Source: Bacillus rubiinfantis (GTDB lineage: Bacteria > Bacillota > Bacilli > Bacillales > Cytobacillaceae). Taken from it: DNA of 64,000 nucleotides. Positions 17,510 through 26,687 of this stretch are shown in pieces (positions within the stretch are counted from its first letter, which is position 1; the number at the start of each line of letters is the position of its first letter). Made by a program: the position numbers and the translations under genes. The stretch lies in contig CCFE01000018.1 of assembly GCA_000752035.1 (NCBI GenBank), positions 448,013 to 512,012 of the forward strand, written 5' to 3'. The notes under the pieces are model-generated. The model had not been told where the DNA came from, ran no database searches, and saw only the letters and a program-made list of their open reading frames with translations.

Positions 17510-18238
17510 ATGACACAAATTTTTGCACACCGCGGATACTCGGCTGCATTCGCAGAAAATACGCTAAAATCTTTTGTTGAAGCAGAAAAAGTTGGTGCTG
17601 ATGGTTTGGAATTGGATGTTCAATTAACACGTGATGGTGAAATTGTCGTTATCCACGATGAAAAAGTTGATCGGACAACGAATGGACATGGCTTTGTCAA
17701 AGATTTTTCATATAAAGACATAAGAAAATTAAATGCCAATAAAAAAGGCACGAAGAAAGAGCCGATTCCAACGTTAGAAGAGGTGTTTGAATGGCTAAGC
17801 ACCAATCAACTACTATGTAACATCGAGCTGAAAAATGCGTTAATTCCCTATAACGGTTTGGAGGAAAAGGTTATAGCGTTGATTCGTAAATTTAACTTAA
17901 GCAGAAGAATTATCCTATCATCATTTAACCATTATAGTGTTGTTTATAGTTATCGGTTAGCACCTGATATCGAAACGGCCCCGCTTTTTCTTGAGGCAAT
18001 TTATATGCCGTGGATATATTCGCAATCGATTCGTGCAAAAGGAATTCATCCTAAACATACTACCATTCCAAACCATATTATCACCACCACAATGGAGAAT
18101 GGGATTGCCGTCAGGCCATATACGGTTAACCGTGAGGCTGACTTGAAACGGCTTTTCAATTTGGATTGTACGGCAGTGATTACCGATTATCCTGAGAAAG
18201 CAATAAACATTAGGAAACAATACGAAAAGAGGGCATAA
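17510..18238 (+). CDS. yqiK: Glycerophosphodiester phosphodiesterase (YqiK-like)
   Basis: This predicted cytoplasmic enzyme of the GDPD family hydrolyses glycerophosphodiesters to glycerol 3-phosphate and an alcohol. Its 242 residues fold as a TIM barrel with the signature AHRGYSAAFAENTLKSF (catalytic His near residue 5), ELDVQLTRDGEIVVIHD (metal ligands and second catalytic His), NIELKN, and the C-terminal AVITDYPEKA. No signal peptide is seen. It follows the spo0A terminator and faces yqzF across a bidirectional terminator. Its position matches B. subtilis yqiK. Confidence 0.92.
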   Translation: MTQIFAHRGYSAAFAENTLKSFVEAEKVGADGLELDVQLTRDGEIVVIHDEKVDRTTNGHGFVKDFSYKDIRKLNANKKGTKKEPIPTLEEVFEWLSTNQLLCNIELKNALIPYNGLEEKVIALIRKFNLSRRIILSSFNHYSVVYSYRLAPDIETAPLFLEAIYMPWIYSQSIRAKGIHPKHTTIPNHIITTTMENGIAVRPYTVNREADLKRLFNLDCTAVITDYPEKAINIRKQYEKRA

Positions 18239-18240
18239 GA

Positions 18241-18271
18241 GAAAAGAGACCTTGATGGCCTCTTTTTATTT
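18241..18271. terminator. Bidirectional terminator between yqiK and yqzF
   Basis: The stem AAAAGAG/CTCTTTT plus CC/GG with a 5-base loop (18242-18266) has A residues before it and T residues after it, so it serves both convergent genes. It overlaps the last bases of yqzF. Confidence 0.8.
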
Positions 18272-18505
18272 TTTGGATTTAAAACGAGTTTGGACTTTAT
18301 TTCGTTTACGGTCGCGATGGAAAATAAAACCGGCAATAAACCAAAGACCGCTAATAAACAATAATAAGCCAATAAGAAACTGCAGCCCTAAGTAAGGGAA
18401 TGGAGGTTGTAGAATTCCAAACGTCATATCACGCATGAGCTTTATTCCCATAGCTGCTAAAAAGCCGGGAATTAACAAAATTAACAGGGCAATTATACGT
18501 GTCAT
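18266..18505 (-). CDS. yqzF: DUF2627 small membrane protein (YqzF)
   Basis: A 79-residue integral membrane protein with two hydrophobic helices (about 4-22 and 40-62) and a very basic C-terminal tail (RDRKRNKVQTRFKSKK). The family (DUF2627) is restricted to Bacillales and its function is unknown. AAGGAA precedes the ATG on the minus strand. It lies divergently from bkdR and convergently with yqiK, as in B. subtilis. Confidence 0.9.
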   Translation of the reverse strand: MTRIIALLILLIPGFLAAMGIKLMRDMTFGILQPPFPYLGLQFLIGLLLFISGLWFIAGFIFHRDRKRNKVQTRFKSKK

Positions 18506-18530
18506 AAAATGAATTCCTTCCCGATATTGA

Positions 18531-18600
18531 CATAAAGTGAAACTTCATCAGTGGGGGTCTTACTGCCCGTTAAGGCGGTATAAAAATAAGATTTGCTCCC
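18531..18600. repeat. Degenerate copy of a Bacillus intergenic repeat upstream of bkdR
   Basis: AAAGTGAAACTTCATCAGTGG followed by GGGTCTTACTGCCC closely resembles the start of the stem-loop element between bcd and buk (22972-23023). This copy has lost its 3' arm. Similar elements are remembered from other Bacillus genomes, so it is called a repeat on mixed grounds. Confidence 0.5.
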
Positions 18601-18717
18601 AAAAGAATAATAGACATAGATAAAATTTGTCAAGGATTCAGATTAGCGTTACAATTTAATCTGAAAAATATTGCATTCTCTTCTGAAAAGAATTTCCATG
18701 ATAGTGGAGGTGAAAAC

Positions 18718-20796
18718 ATGCAAAATGTACTGATTGTGGGTGCTGGGAAGGGCGGTACCGCGATTCTAAAAATATTAACTGAATCGGAAGTACTTAGGGT
18801 TATCGCGGTTGTCGACAGAAATGTTGACGCTCCGGGAGTGGTAATGGCCCAGTCACAGGGAATTACAACAGGGACTGATTGGCAGCCATTTCTTACTGAA
18901 CAAATTGATATCATTATAGAAGTCACAGGAGATGAAGATGTTTTTCAACAACTCCGGAATTTCAAACCACGAAAGACAGTTTTAATTCCTGGTACAGTTG
19001 CTTTTCTAGTGGCCAAGCTAATGGAGGAAAAAGAAGAGTTAATCCAGAAACAACAATCTGAATCCTATCTACAAGAACTCATTTTTAATACCACAAATGA
19101 TGGAATGGTTGTAATTGATCGTAAAGGCTTGATTATTCTTTTTAACAGGCGTGCTGAGGAAATGATGGGGATAAGGAAAGAGCACGTGTTAGGTAAGTAT
19201 GTTGTTGATGTTATCCCGCAAAGCCGTCTCCCTTATATACTGGAAACACGTCGCACAGAAACTAACCAAGAAATGGTCTTAGGAAATGGACGGAAAATCA
19301 TTACAACGCGGATTCCTATTATTGAGGAAAATGGTAAATTAATTGGTGCTGTAGCGGTCTTTAAAGATATTACAGAAGTCGTAAATCTGGCCGAAGAAAT
19401 CACCAATCTTAAGGAAATTCAAACGATGCTCCAGGCTATTATCCATTCTAGCGATGATGCCATTTCAGTTGTCGATGAAAACGGTCGGGGGATATTAATT
19501 AATCCTGCCTACACAAGAATTACTGGTCTCCCAGAGGAGAAAGTGATTGGAAAACCAGCAACTGCGGACATTTCTGAAGGGGAAAGTATGCATCTAAAGG
19601 TACTGCAAACAAGAAGAGCTGTGCGGGGTGTACCGATGCGAGTTGGACCCAATAAACGGGAAGTAATTGTCAATGTAGCACCAATTATTGTAAACGGAAG
19701 ATTAAAGGGCAGTGTTGGTGTCGTTCATGATATGTCAGAGATGAAATCGCTTAGCAGGGAATTAAACAGGGCCAGACAGTTGATTCGTAAGCTGGAAGCA
19801 AAATATACCTTTGAAGATATTATCGGTATATCTGATGAGATGATATTGGCGATGGAACAGGCGAAGCTGGGAGCAAAAACACCGGCAACAGTCCTCTTGC
19901 GGGGCGAATCAGGAACCGGAAAAGAATTGTTTGCCCATGCAATACATAATGCGAGCGATCGGAAATACGGTAAATTCATTCGAGTTAATTGTGCTGCTAT
20001 CTCAGAATCGTTACTGGAGAGTGAGTTATTCGGTTATGAGGAAGGGGCGTTTTCAGGTGCATTAAGGGGCGGAAAAAGAGGCTTATTTGAAGAAGCAAAT
20101 AATGGGAGCATTTTTTTAGATGAGATTGGAGAACTTTCTGCCAGTACCCAAGCAAAACTATTGCGGGTCCTTCAGGAAGGAGAAATTATTCGAGTTGGCG
20201 GCACCAAGCCAATAACTATCAATGTGAGAGTGATAGCTGCCACACATGTCAATCTAGAAAAGAGTATTTCCAAAGGAACGTTCAGGGAAGACTTATATTA
20301 TCGTTTAAACCGGATGCCAATCCACATCCCGCCATTACGAAATCGTAAACAGGAAATCCCTGCTCTTTGTGAACGACTAATTGAAAAAATAAACCGTGAT
20401 TATGGAAGAAACGTAGAAGGGATTACCGAGGCGGCATTACTGCGGCTAATGGCATATGAATGGCCTGGAAATGTTCGAGAATTAGAAAATATTTTAGGAA
20501 GAGCTATTATCTTTATGAACTATAATGAAACAACCATTGATATCGTTCATTTACCGGAGTTAAATAGTGCGAAGCAAGGAACAGAAATGACAAAGAACAG
20601 CGGCTATGAGGACAATCTCGCCAATATGCACTCACTGTCTGATATGGTGGAGGATTATGAGGCAAAAATTATTCAGCAAACATTGCTAAGATTGAAAGGA
20701 AACAAAACATTAACAGCAAAAACACTAGGATTATCAGTTCGTAATTTGTATTATAAGCTTGAGAAATATAAACTTGCAAAAAATAGCCTGCAATAA
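18718..20796 (+). CDS. bkdR: Sigma-54-dependent transcriptional activator BkdR
   Basis: BkdR activates the bkd operon with sigma-54 (SigL). It has 692 residues. The N-terminal region resembles a Rossmann fold (VLIVGAGKGGTAILKIL). Two PAS domains follow (about 115-225 and 235-345), then the AAA+ domain with Walker A GESGTGKE, the sigma-54 contact loop as GAFSGA instead of the usual GAFTGA, and Walker B GSIFLDEIGE. The C-terminal Fis-type helix-turn-helix ends with AKTLGLSVRNLYYKLEKY. The sigma-54 promoter and a palindrome lie just downstream of this gene. Confidence 0.96.
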   Translation: MQNVLIVGAGKGGTAILKILTESEVLRVIAVVDRNVDAPGVVMAQSQGITTGTDWQPFLTEQIDIIIEVTGDEDVFQQLRNFKPRKTVLIPGTVAFLVAKLMEEKEELIQKQQSESYLQELIFNTTNDGMVVIDRKGLIILFNRRAEEMMGIRKEHVLGKYVVDVIPQSRLPYILETRRTETNQEMVLGNGRKIITTRIPIIEENGKLIGAVAVFKDITEVVNLAEEITNLKEIQTMLQAIIHSSDDAISVVDENGRGILINPAYTRITGLPEEKVIGKPATADISEGESMHLKVLQTRRAVRGVPMRVGPNKREVIVNVAPIIVNGRLKGSVGVVHDMSEMKSLSRELNRARQLIRKLEAKYTFEDIIGISDEMILAMEQAKLGAKTPATVLLRGESGTGKELFAHAIHNASDRKYGKFIRVNCAAISESLLESELFGYEEGAFSGALRGGKRGLFEEANNGSIFLDEIGELSASTQAKLLRVLQEGEIIRVGGTKPITINVRVIAATHVNLEKSISKGTFREDLYYRLNRMPIHIPPLRNRKQEIPALCERLIEKINRDYGRNVEGITEAALLRLMAYEWPGNVRELENILGRAIIFMNYNETTIDIVHLPELNSAKQGTEMTKNSGYEDNLANMHSLSDMVEDYEAKIIQQTLLRLKGNKTLTAKTLGLSVRNLYYKLEKYKLAKNSLQ

Positions 20797-20813
20797 TTTT
20801 CATGCCATGAAAA
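20797..20813. promoter_or_regulatory. Palindrome upstream of the bkd promoter, candidate BkdR site
   Basis: TTTTCATGCCATGAAAA is a perfect palindrome of two 8-base arms around one C, starting right after the bkdR stop and about 51 bases before the -24 element. The single-base centre makes a terminator loop unlikely. Activators of this family bind such upstream sites; assignment to BkdR is inference. Confidence 0.5.
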
Positions 20814-20863
20814 AACTTGCATGTTGATAGAAAATAATTTAAGCGTTTACATTACTTGCGGTT

Positions 20864-20880
20864 TGGCACAAATATTGCAT
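20864..20880 (+). promoter_or_regulatory. Sigma-54 (-24/-12) promoter of the bkd operon
   Basis: TGGCAC (20864-20869), five bases, TTGCAT (20875-20880) is an exact sigma-54 pattern with GG and GC 10 bases apart. The expected transcription start is near 20890. Confidence 0.93.
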
Positions 20881-20930
20881 TGAAGTAGATGCTGTTTATT
20901 TTAGTACTTGCAGAAAGGGTTGAGGACAAC

Positions 20931-21821
20931 TTGTTGCTTGAATCGCTGATAGAGAAAGCAACCCAAATGTCGAGTAAAACTGTTGCAGTTGCCGCAGCAG
21001 AAGATGCGGATGTAATCGAAGCAATCCTAGAGGCGGCTGAACGAAACCTTGCCCGATTTTTGCTATTCGGGAATCAGGAAAAAATCAGCTTACTGCTTGG
21101 TTCAACAGTCGGCAAAATCAAAGTAATCCATGCAGATGACAGGAAAGCAGCAGTAGAAATGGCTGTTCAGGCTGTCTCGAACAGAGAAGCAGATGTGTTA
21201 ATGAAGGGAAATGTTCCTACTAAGACCCTGTTATCAGCCATTTTAAATAAAGAGTATGGTTTGCGTACTGGTCGTGTTCTTTCGCAGGCTGCCGTCTTTG
21301 AACTATCTGCTGTTAATCGTCTTATACTTATTACGGATGCGGCGATGAATATCACTCCAAGTTTAGAGCAAAAGGTCCAAATTGTGCAAAACTCGGTCTC
21401 GATTGCCAAGGCAATAGGAATTAATGAGCCCAAGGTTGCCCCACTTGCTGCAGTTGAAGTAGTTAATCCGGCAATGCAGGCTACAACGGATGCAGCCTTG
21501 TTAACGATGATGAATAAGCGAGGTCAAATTACTGACTGTATAATAGATGGACCGCTGGCATTAGACAATGCCGTATCAGCATTTGCGGCACAGCATAAAG
21601 GTATTCACAGCGAAGTAGCGGGTCATGCTGATATATTATTAGTACCGACTATTGAAGTTGGCAATGTCCTTTACAAATCACTAGTTTATTTTGCTAATGC
21701 TAAGGTCGCTTCAGTAATTGCCGGAGCAAAAGTACCAATTGTGTTAACTTCAAGGACAGATAGCGCAGAAAATAAACTTTACTCACTGGCATTGGCTTTA
21801 TGCTGTGCAGGTAACTGTTAA
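20931..21821 (+). CDS. ptb: Phosphate butyryltransferase
   Basis: Ptb exchanges CoA for phosphate on butyryl-CoA and branched acyl-CoAs, feeding the kinase Buk. It has 296 residues of the phosphotransacetylase/PTB fold with VLMKGNVPT, GRVLSQAAVFE, DGPLALDNA and LVPTIEVGN. The start is taken as TTG 20931 (LLESLIEKA), since it aligns with the B. subtilis start and has TTGAGG just upstream. The longer reading from ATG 20889 would begin at or before the sigma-54 transcription start, so it is unlikely. First gene of the bkd operon. Confidence 0.94.
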   Translation: MLLESLIEKATQMSSKTVAVAAAEDADVIEAILEAAERNLARFLLFGNQEKISLLLGSTVGKIKVIHADDRKAAVEMAVQAVSNREADVLMKGNVPTKTLLSAILNKEYGLRTGRVLSQAAVFELSAVNRLILITDAAMNITPSLEQKVQIVQNSVSIAKAIGINEPKVAPLAAVEVVNPAMQATTDAALLTMMNKRGQITDCIIDGPLALDNAVSAFAAQHKGIHSEVAGHADILLVPTIEVGNVLYKSLVYFANAKVASVIAGAKVPIVLTSRTDSAENKLYSLALALCCAGNC

Positions 21822-21867
21822 TAATTGTGGACAATAAGAAAATATAGCACATAGAGGAGGAAATAAC

Positions 21868-22971
21868 ATGGAAATCTTTAAATATTTAGAGAAATATGAT
21901 TACGAACAAGTTGTTTTTTGTCAAGATCAACAATCAGGATTAAAGGCTATTATCGCTATTCATGATACAACATTAGGTCCCGCTCTCGGTGGAACGAGAA
22001 TGTGGACATATGCCTCTGAAGAAGCAGCGATAGAGGATGCCTTGCGTTTGGCAAGAGGGATGACCTATAAAAATGCTGCGGCAGGTTTAAACCTTGGTGG
22101 CGGCAAAACGGTTATTATAGGTGACCCGCGAAAGGATAAAAACGAAGAAATGTTTCGTGCATTTGGCAGATATATTCAAGGTTTAAATGGGCGCTACATT
22201 ACTGCAGAAGATGTCGGAACAACGGTGGCAGACATGGATTTAATTCATGAAGAAACCGATTATGTGACTGGAATTTCACCTGCGTTTGGGTCTTCTGGTA
22301 ACCCATCACCAGTAACTGCCTATGGTGTTTATCGCGGTATGAAAGCGGCAGCAAAGGAAGCATTCGGTAGCGATTCACTAGAAGGTAAGATCGTAGCCAT
22401 TCAAGGTGTCGGTAATGTTGCTTATACTCTCTGCCGCTACCTGCATGAAGAAGGTGCACAGCTAATTGTTACCGATATAAATAAAGATGCGGTAAATCGG
22501 GCAGTAGAAGAGTTTGGTGCAAAAGCAGTCGCCCCTGATGAAATATATAGTGTTGAATGTGATATCTATGCTCCTTGTGCCTTAGGGGCAACGATTAATG
22601 ACGATACAATACCACAGTTGAAAGCTAAAGTTGTCGCCGGTTCTGCTAATAATCAATTAAAAGAATCCCGACATGGCGATATCCTTCATGAATTAGGGAT
22701 TGTTTATGCACCTGATTATGTCATTAATGCCGGGGGAGTCATCAATGTTGCTGACGAACTCTATGGCTATAATCGTGAGCGAGCAATGAAAAAGGTGGAA
22801 ACTATTTATCATTCAATTGAAAAGGTTATTGAAATATCGAAGCGTGACCACATTCCAACTTATGTTGCCGCCAATCGAATGGCTGAAGAGCGAATTGAAA
22901 AGGTTCGTAATTCCCGAAGCCAATTTTTACAAAATGGGCACCATATATTGAGCCGCAGAAGAACAAGATAA
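21868..22971 (+). CDS. bcd: Branched-chain amino acid (leucine) dehydrogenase
   Basis: Bcd oxidatively deaminates Leu, Ile and Val to 2-keto acids using NAD. Its 367 residues show the substrate region LGPALGGTRMW, the catalytic-lysine segment LNLGGGKTVIIGDPRKDK, TAEDVGTT, and the Rossmann motif QGVGNVAYTLC. GAGGAGG lies 7 bases before the ATG. It is the second gene of the bkd operon and supplies keto acids to the downstream dehydrogenase. The stop codon is followed at once by a large hairpin. Confidence 0.96.
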   Translation: MEIFKYLEKYDYEQVVFCQDQQSGLKAIIAIHDTTLGPALGGTRMWTYASEEAAIEDALRLARGMTYKNAAAGLNLGGGKTVIIGDPRKDKNEEMFRAFGRYIQGLNGRYITAEDVGTTVADMDLIHEETDYVTGISPAFGSSGNPSPVTAYGVYRGMKAAAKEAFGSDSLEGKIVAIQGVGNVAYTLCRYLHEEGAQLIVTDINKDAVNRAVEEFGAKAVAPDEIYSVECDIYAPCALGATINDDTIPQLKAKVVAGSANNQLKESRHGDILHELGIVYAPDYVINAGGVINVADELYGYNRERAMKKVETIYHSIEKVIEISKRDHIPTYVAANRMAEERIEKVRNSRSQFLQNGHHILSRRRTR

Positions 22972-23024
22972 AGTGAAGCTTCAATCAGTGGAAGTTTTCT
23001 TCATCCCCCACTGATTGAAGCTTA
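22972..23024 (+). repeat. Large stem-loop element between bcd and buk
   Basis: The 16-base arms AAGCTTCAATCAGTGG (22976-22991) and CCACTGATTGAAGCTT (23008-23023) are perfect inverted repeats with a 16-base loop. No T run follows, so it is not a usual terminator. It ends 18 bases before the buk start and overlaps nothing coding. It shares its 5' half with the element at 18531-18600 and could affect mRNA stability or relative expression. Confidence 0.8.
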
Positions 23025-23041
23025 TGATGGAGGTTATGCTA

Positions 23042-24175
23042 TTGCTAGAAAATGTATACCGCATACTTGTCATTAATCCTGGCTCGACATCTACTAAAAT
23101 AGGGATTTACGAGAATGAAATCTCTATCTTTGAAAAAACAATCCGCCATGATATCAACAGTCTACATTCTTACGCCAACATCATTGACCAATATAGTTTC
23201 AGAAAAGAAATCATCCTCGAAGAGCTTGACTATGAAGGAATTAATTTATCAAAATTAAATGCTGTCTGCGGACGTGGCGGACTACTGCAACCAATTGAGG
23301 GGGGAACGTATTCTGTTAATGCGTTAATGCTAGAGGATTTGCGCGCGGGATACTTCGGTCAGCATGCATCCAATCTTGGCGGTATAATTGCATTTGAAAT
23401 TGCCTCAGGTCTAAACATCCCCGCCTATATTGTTGATCCCGTTGTAGTTGATGAACTTGATCCACTTGCAAGAATTTCCGGATTTCCGTTAATCGAACGT
23501 AAAAGCATCTTTCATGCGTTAAACCAAAAAGCAGTCGCAAGAAGAGTCGCCAAAGAATTAGGAAAGAACTATCATCAGGCAAATCTAATCGTCGTTCACA
23601 TGGGCGGCGGAATTACGGTAGGAATCCACAAACAAGGGCGAGTTATTGATGTCAACAATGGACTTAATGGTGAAGGGGCATTTAGTCCTGAACGAGCTGG
23701 CACAGTACCTGCAGGGGATTTAGTCACATTATGTTTTTCCGGGAAATATTATCGCGAAGAAATTATGAAGATGCTCCTTGGCCATGGCGGGCTAGTCGGT
23801 TATCTTGGTACGAATGATGCTGTTAAAGTTGAAGAAAGAATAGCAGCGGGAGATCAAGAAGCAAAGCTCGTTTACGAGGCGATGGCCTATCAAGTTGCAA
23901 AGGAAATTGGGGCGGGAAGTGCAGTTCTATTTGGAAAAGTTGATGCAATCATTTTAACAGGCGGGTTAGCATATGGTAAGGAATTTGTTGCTGCCATCAT
24001 GAGCAGAATTAATTGGATTGCCGATGTCATTGTCCATCCTGGTGAAAATGAACTTCAAGCGCTGGCAGAAGGAGCTCTTCGTGTTTTACGAGGAGAGGAA
24101 GAAGTAAAGATATATCCTGGCAACTATGAAAGGGCAGCACTATCAAAAAGTGGGAGGAAGCAAAATGGCACATGA
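23042..24175 (+). CDS. buk: Butyrate kinase
   Basis: Buk transfers phosphate from butyryl or branched acyl phosphate to ADP, ending the Ptb-Buk route to free acid plus ATP. It belongs to the acetokinase family: 377 residues with VINPGSTSTKIG at the N-terminus, GRGGLLQPIEGGTY, VVHMGGGITVG and ILTGGLAYG. The start is taken as TTG 23042, with GGAGG 8 bases upstream. ATG 23036 is too close to that site, and ATG 23024 and 23027 lie before it. The 3' end overlaps lpdV by 11 bases. Confidence 0.94.
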   Translation: MLENVYRILVINPGSTSTKIGIYENEISIFEKTIRHDINSLHSYANIIDQYSFRKEIILEELDYEGINLSKLNAVCGRGGLLQPIEGGTYSVNALMLEDLRAGYFGQHASNLGGIIAFEIASGLNIPAYIVDPVVVDELDPLARISGFPLIERKSIFHALNQKAVARRVAKELGKNYHQANLIVVHMGGGITVGIHKQGRVIDVNNGLNGEGAFSPERAGTVPAGDLVTLCFSGKYYREEIMKMLLGHGGLVGYLGTNDAVKVEERIAAGDQEAKLVYEAMAYQVAKEIGAGSAVLFGKVDAIILTGGLAYGKEFVAAIMSRINWIADVIVHPGENELQALAEGALRVLRGEEEVKIYPGNYERAALSKSGRKQNGT

Positions 24176-25586
24176 ATATGATTTAGTAATTTTAGGCGGC
24201 GGTACTGGGGGATATGTTGCAGCTATCCGTGCATCACAGCTTGGTTTAAAAACAGCAATCGTGGAAAAAGGAAAACTTGGGGGCACATGTTTACATAAGG
24301 GGTGTATCCCGAGTAAAGCTCTTTTAAGAAGTGCAGAGGTATACGCAACAGCAAAACGAGCAGAGGATTTTGGTGTTATTACTAGTGATGTATCGGTAGA
24401 TTTCACTAAGGTACAGGAACGTAAGCACAATATTATTAATGTGCTTCATAAAGGGGTACAGCATCTTATGAAGCAGGGGAAAATCGATGTATACGAAGGG
24501 CTGGGACGGATTCTCGGACCATCTATCTTTTCACCAATGCCGGGGACTATTTCTGTGGAAATGAACAATGGCGAAGAAAATGAAATGCTGATCCCGAAAA
24601 ATGTGATTATTGCTACTGGTTCAAGGCCGAGATCACTTCCAGAACTTCACATTGATGGTGAGTATGTGTTGTCCTCTGATGAAGCATTAGAGATGGAGAC
24701 CCTGCCTAAATCCATCATAATTGTTGGCGGTGGTGTTATTGGAATAGAATGGGCTTCTATGCTTTCTGATTTTGGAGTGGAAGTGACGGTAATTGAGTAT
24801 GCCGATCGGATTATTCCTACAGAGGACCATGAAATTTCCAAGGAAATGCAGCGATTGTTAAAGAAAAGGAAAATTAAGCTGGTTACCGGTGCTAGGGTGT
24901 TACCAGAAACACTTGTGCGCGATAATGGAGTACGGATTTCCGCAGAAGTAAAAGGTGCCATAAAGGAATTTTTAGCTGAAAAAATGCTTGTTTCTGTCGG
25001 GCGCCAGGCAAACACCGAGGGAATTGGCTTGGAAAATACTGAAATCCAAATAGATAAAGGATTCATTGTAACGAATGAATTTTTTCAAACAAAAGAATCT
25101 CACATCTATGCGATTGGTGATGTAATTGGCGGGTTACAGCTGGCCCATGTTGCCTCTCATGAAGGAATAACAGCTGTTGAGCATATTGCAGGAAAAAATC
25201 CTTCAGCGCTTAATTATCAGCTCATTTCCCGATGTATTTATAGCAGTCCGGAAGTCTCGAGTGTAGGAATGACGGAGGAACAGGCGATTACAAATGGGCA
25301 TAAAGTAAAAGTGGGAAAATTCTCCTTTAGAGCAATAGGAAAAGCCCTAGTTTATGGCCAATCAGATGGATTTGTTAAAATCATCGCTGATGAAGAAACA
25401 AATGATTTACTCGGTGTTCATATGATTGGACCTCATGTAACAGACATGATTTCTGAAGCAGGATTAGCAATGGTCCTCGATGCTGTTCCATGGGAAATTG
25501 CAGGAACAATTCATCCGCACCCAACTTTATCAGAGGCTATTGGAGAGGCAGCATTGGCAGTGGATGGAAATGCGATTCATGGGTAG
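24165..25586 (+). CDS. lpdV: Dihydrolipoyl dehydrogenase of the branched-chain keto acid complex (E3)
   Basis: LpdV reoxidises the lipoyl group of BkdB with NAD. The 473 residues show FAD binding ILGGGTGGYVAAIRA, the redox-active disulfide GGTCLHKGCIPSKALL (Cys near 40 and 45), the NAD motif IIVGGGVIGIEWASML, the second FAD segment YAIGDVIGG, and the C-terminal His-Glu pair HPHPTLSEAIGEAA. GGGAGG precedes the ATG at 24165; the frame is open further upstream into buk but that start has no site. It is translationally coupled to buk. Confidence 0.96.
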   Translation: MAHEYDLVILGGGTGGYVAAIRASQLGLKTAIVEKGKLGGTCLHKGCIPSKALLRSAEVYATAKRAEDFGVITSDVSVDFTKVQERKHNIINVLHKGVQHLMKQGKIDVYEGLGRILGPSIFSPMPGTISVEMNNGEENEMLIPKNVIIATGSRPRSLPELHIDGEYVLSSDEALEMETLPKSIIIVGGGVIGIEWASMLSDFGVEVTVIEYADRIIPTEDHEISKEMQRLLKKRKIKLVTGARVLPETLVRDNGVRISAEVKGAIKEFLAEKMLVSVGRQANTEGIGLENTEIQIDKGFIVTNEFFQTKESHIYAIGDVIGGLQLAHVASHEGITAVEHIAGKNPSALNYQLISRCIYSSPEVSSVGMTEEQAITNGHKVKVGKFSFRAIGKALVYGQSDGFVKIIADEETNDLLGVHMIGPHVTDMISEAGLAMVLDAVPWEIAGTIHPHPTLSEAIGEAALAVDGNAIHG

Positions 25587-25680
25587 GGTTTGGTTTGGTT
25601 ACTAATATAACTGGAAAAGCTTAGTGACATACCTAGGTATATGGATATGGTCATGAAGAAAAAATGAGAGGATGGGTTAT

Positions 25681-26673
25681 GTGATAGAAAAGCGGCACGA
25701 AGCGTTAGGTTTAAATGATGAAACCGTTTTGGAAATGTATGAAACGATGCTTTTAGCTCGTCGGATTGATGAGCGCATGTGGCTATTAAATCGCGCAGGT
25801 AAAATTCCATTTGTTATTTCATGTCAGGGTCAGGAAGCGGCACAAGTCGGCGCTGCCTTTGCGCTAGATCGAGAGAAGGATTACGTATTGCCATACTATC
25901 GCGATTTAGGTGTGGTACTAACTTTTGGAATGACTGCACAAGAACTCATGCTTTCAGGCTTTGCTAAAGCAGAGGACCCAAATTCAGGTGGCAGGCAAAT
26001 GCCAGGTCATTTTGGACAGAAGAAAAACAGAATTGTTACCGGATCCTCTCCAGTTACCACCCAAGTGCCTCACGCAGTTGGAATCGCTCTAGCTGGAAAA
26101 ATGGAGAAAAAGGATTTTGTTTCTTTTGTAACCTTTGGCGAAGGTTCTTCTAACCAAGGTGACTTCCATGAGGGGGCTAATTTCGCTGGCGTTCACAAGC
26201 TTCCGGTTATCTTCATGTGTGAAAATAACAAATATGCGATTTCGGTTCCTATTGAAAAGCAATTAGCTTGTGAAAAAGTCTCCGACCGGGCCATCGGCTA
26301 TGGAATGCCAGGGTTTACCGTGGATGGTAACGATCCATTAGCAGTTTACAAGGTTGTCAGAGAGGCAGCAGAGCGCGGCCGTCGGGAGGAAGGTCCAACT
26401 TTAATTGAAACGGTATCATATCGATTAACACCACATTCTTCAGATGATGATGACCGTTCGTATCGTGCACCAGATGAAGTCGCAAAAGCAAAATCCCAGG
26501 ATCCAATTATGACGTTTGCTGCCTATCTTAAGGAAACCGGTGTCTTAACTGATGATTTAGAAAAGGAAATCAATGACCGGGTGATGAAATTAGTCAACGA
26601 GGCAACGGATTATGCAGAGCAGGCACCATATGCAGCTCCTGAGGATGCCTTAAAGTTTGTTTACGGAAATTGA
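25681..26673 (+). CDS. bkdAA: Branched-chain 2-oxo acid dehydrogenase E1 alpha subunit
   Basis: With BkdAB this thiamine diphosphate enzyme decarboxylates branched 2-keto acids and passes the acyl group to lipoyl-BkdB. It has 330 residues with RKIDERMW-like RRIDERMWLLNRAGKIPF, GGRQMPGHFGQKK, the TPP motif FGEGSSNQGDFHEGANFA, and the serine loop RLTPHSSDDDDRSYR. The GTG at 25681 is chosen: GAGAGG is 9 bases upstream and the length equals the B. subtilis enzyme; ATG 25672 is directly abutted by that site. It is preceded by a 94-base gap after lpdV. Confidence 0.95.
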   Translation: MIEKRHEALGLNDETVLEMYETMLLARRIDERMWLLNRAGKIPFVISCQGQEAAQVGAAFALDREKDYVLPYYRDLGVVLTFGMTAQELMLSGFAKAEDPNSGGRQMPGHFGQKKNRIVTGSSPVTTQVPHAVGIALAGKMEKKDFVSFVTFGEGSSNQGDFHEGANFAGVHKLPVIFMCENNKYAISVPIEKQLACEKVSDRAIGYGMPGFTVDGNDPLAVYKVVREAAERGRREEGPTLIETVSYRLTPHSSDDDDRSYRAPDEVAKAKSQDPIMTFAAYLKETGVLTDDLEKEINDRVMKLVNEATDYAEQAPYAAPEDALKFVYGN

Positions 26674-26687
26674 TGGGAGGATGAAAT

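Noticed and set aside
20889..20930. ATG 20889 as the ptb start
   Set aside because: It lies at the expected transcription start of the sigma-54 promoter, has no ribosome site, and adds residues that homologues lack.
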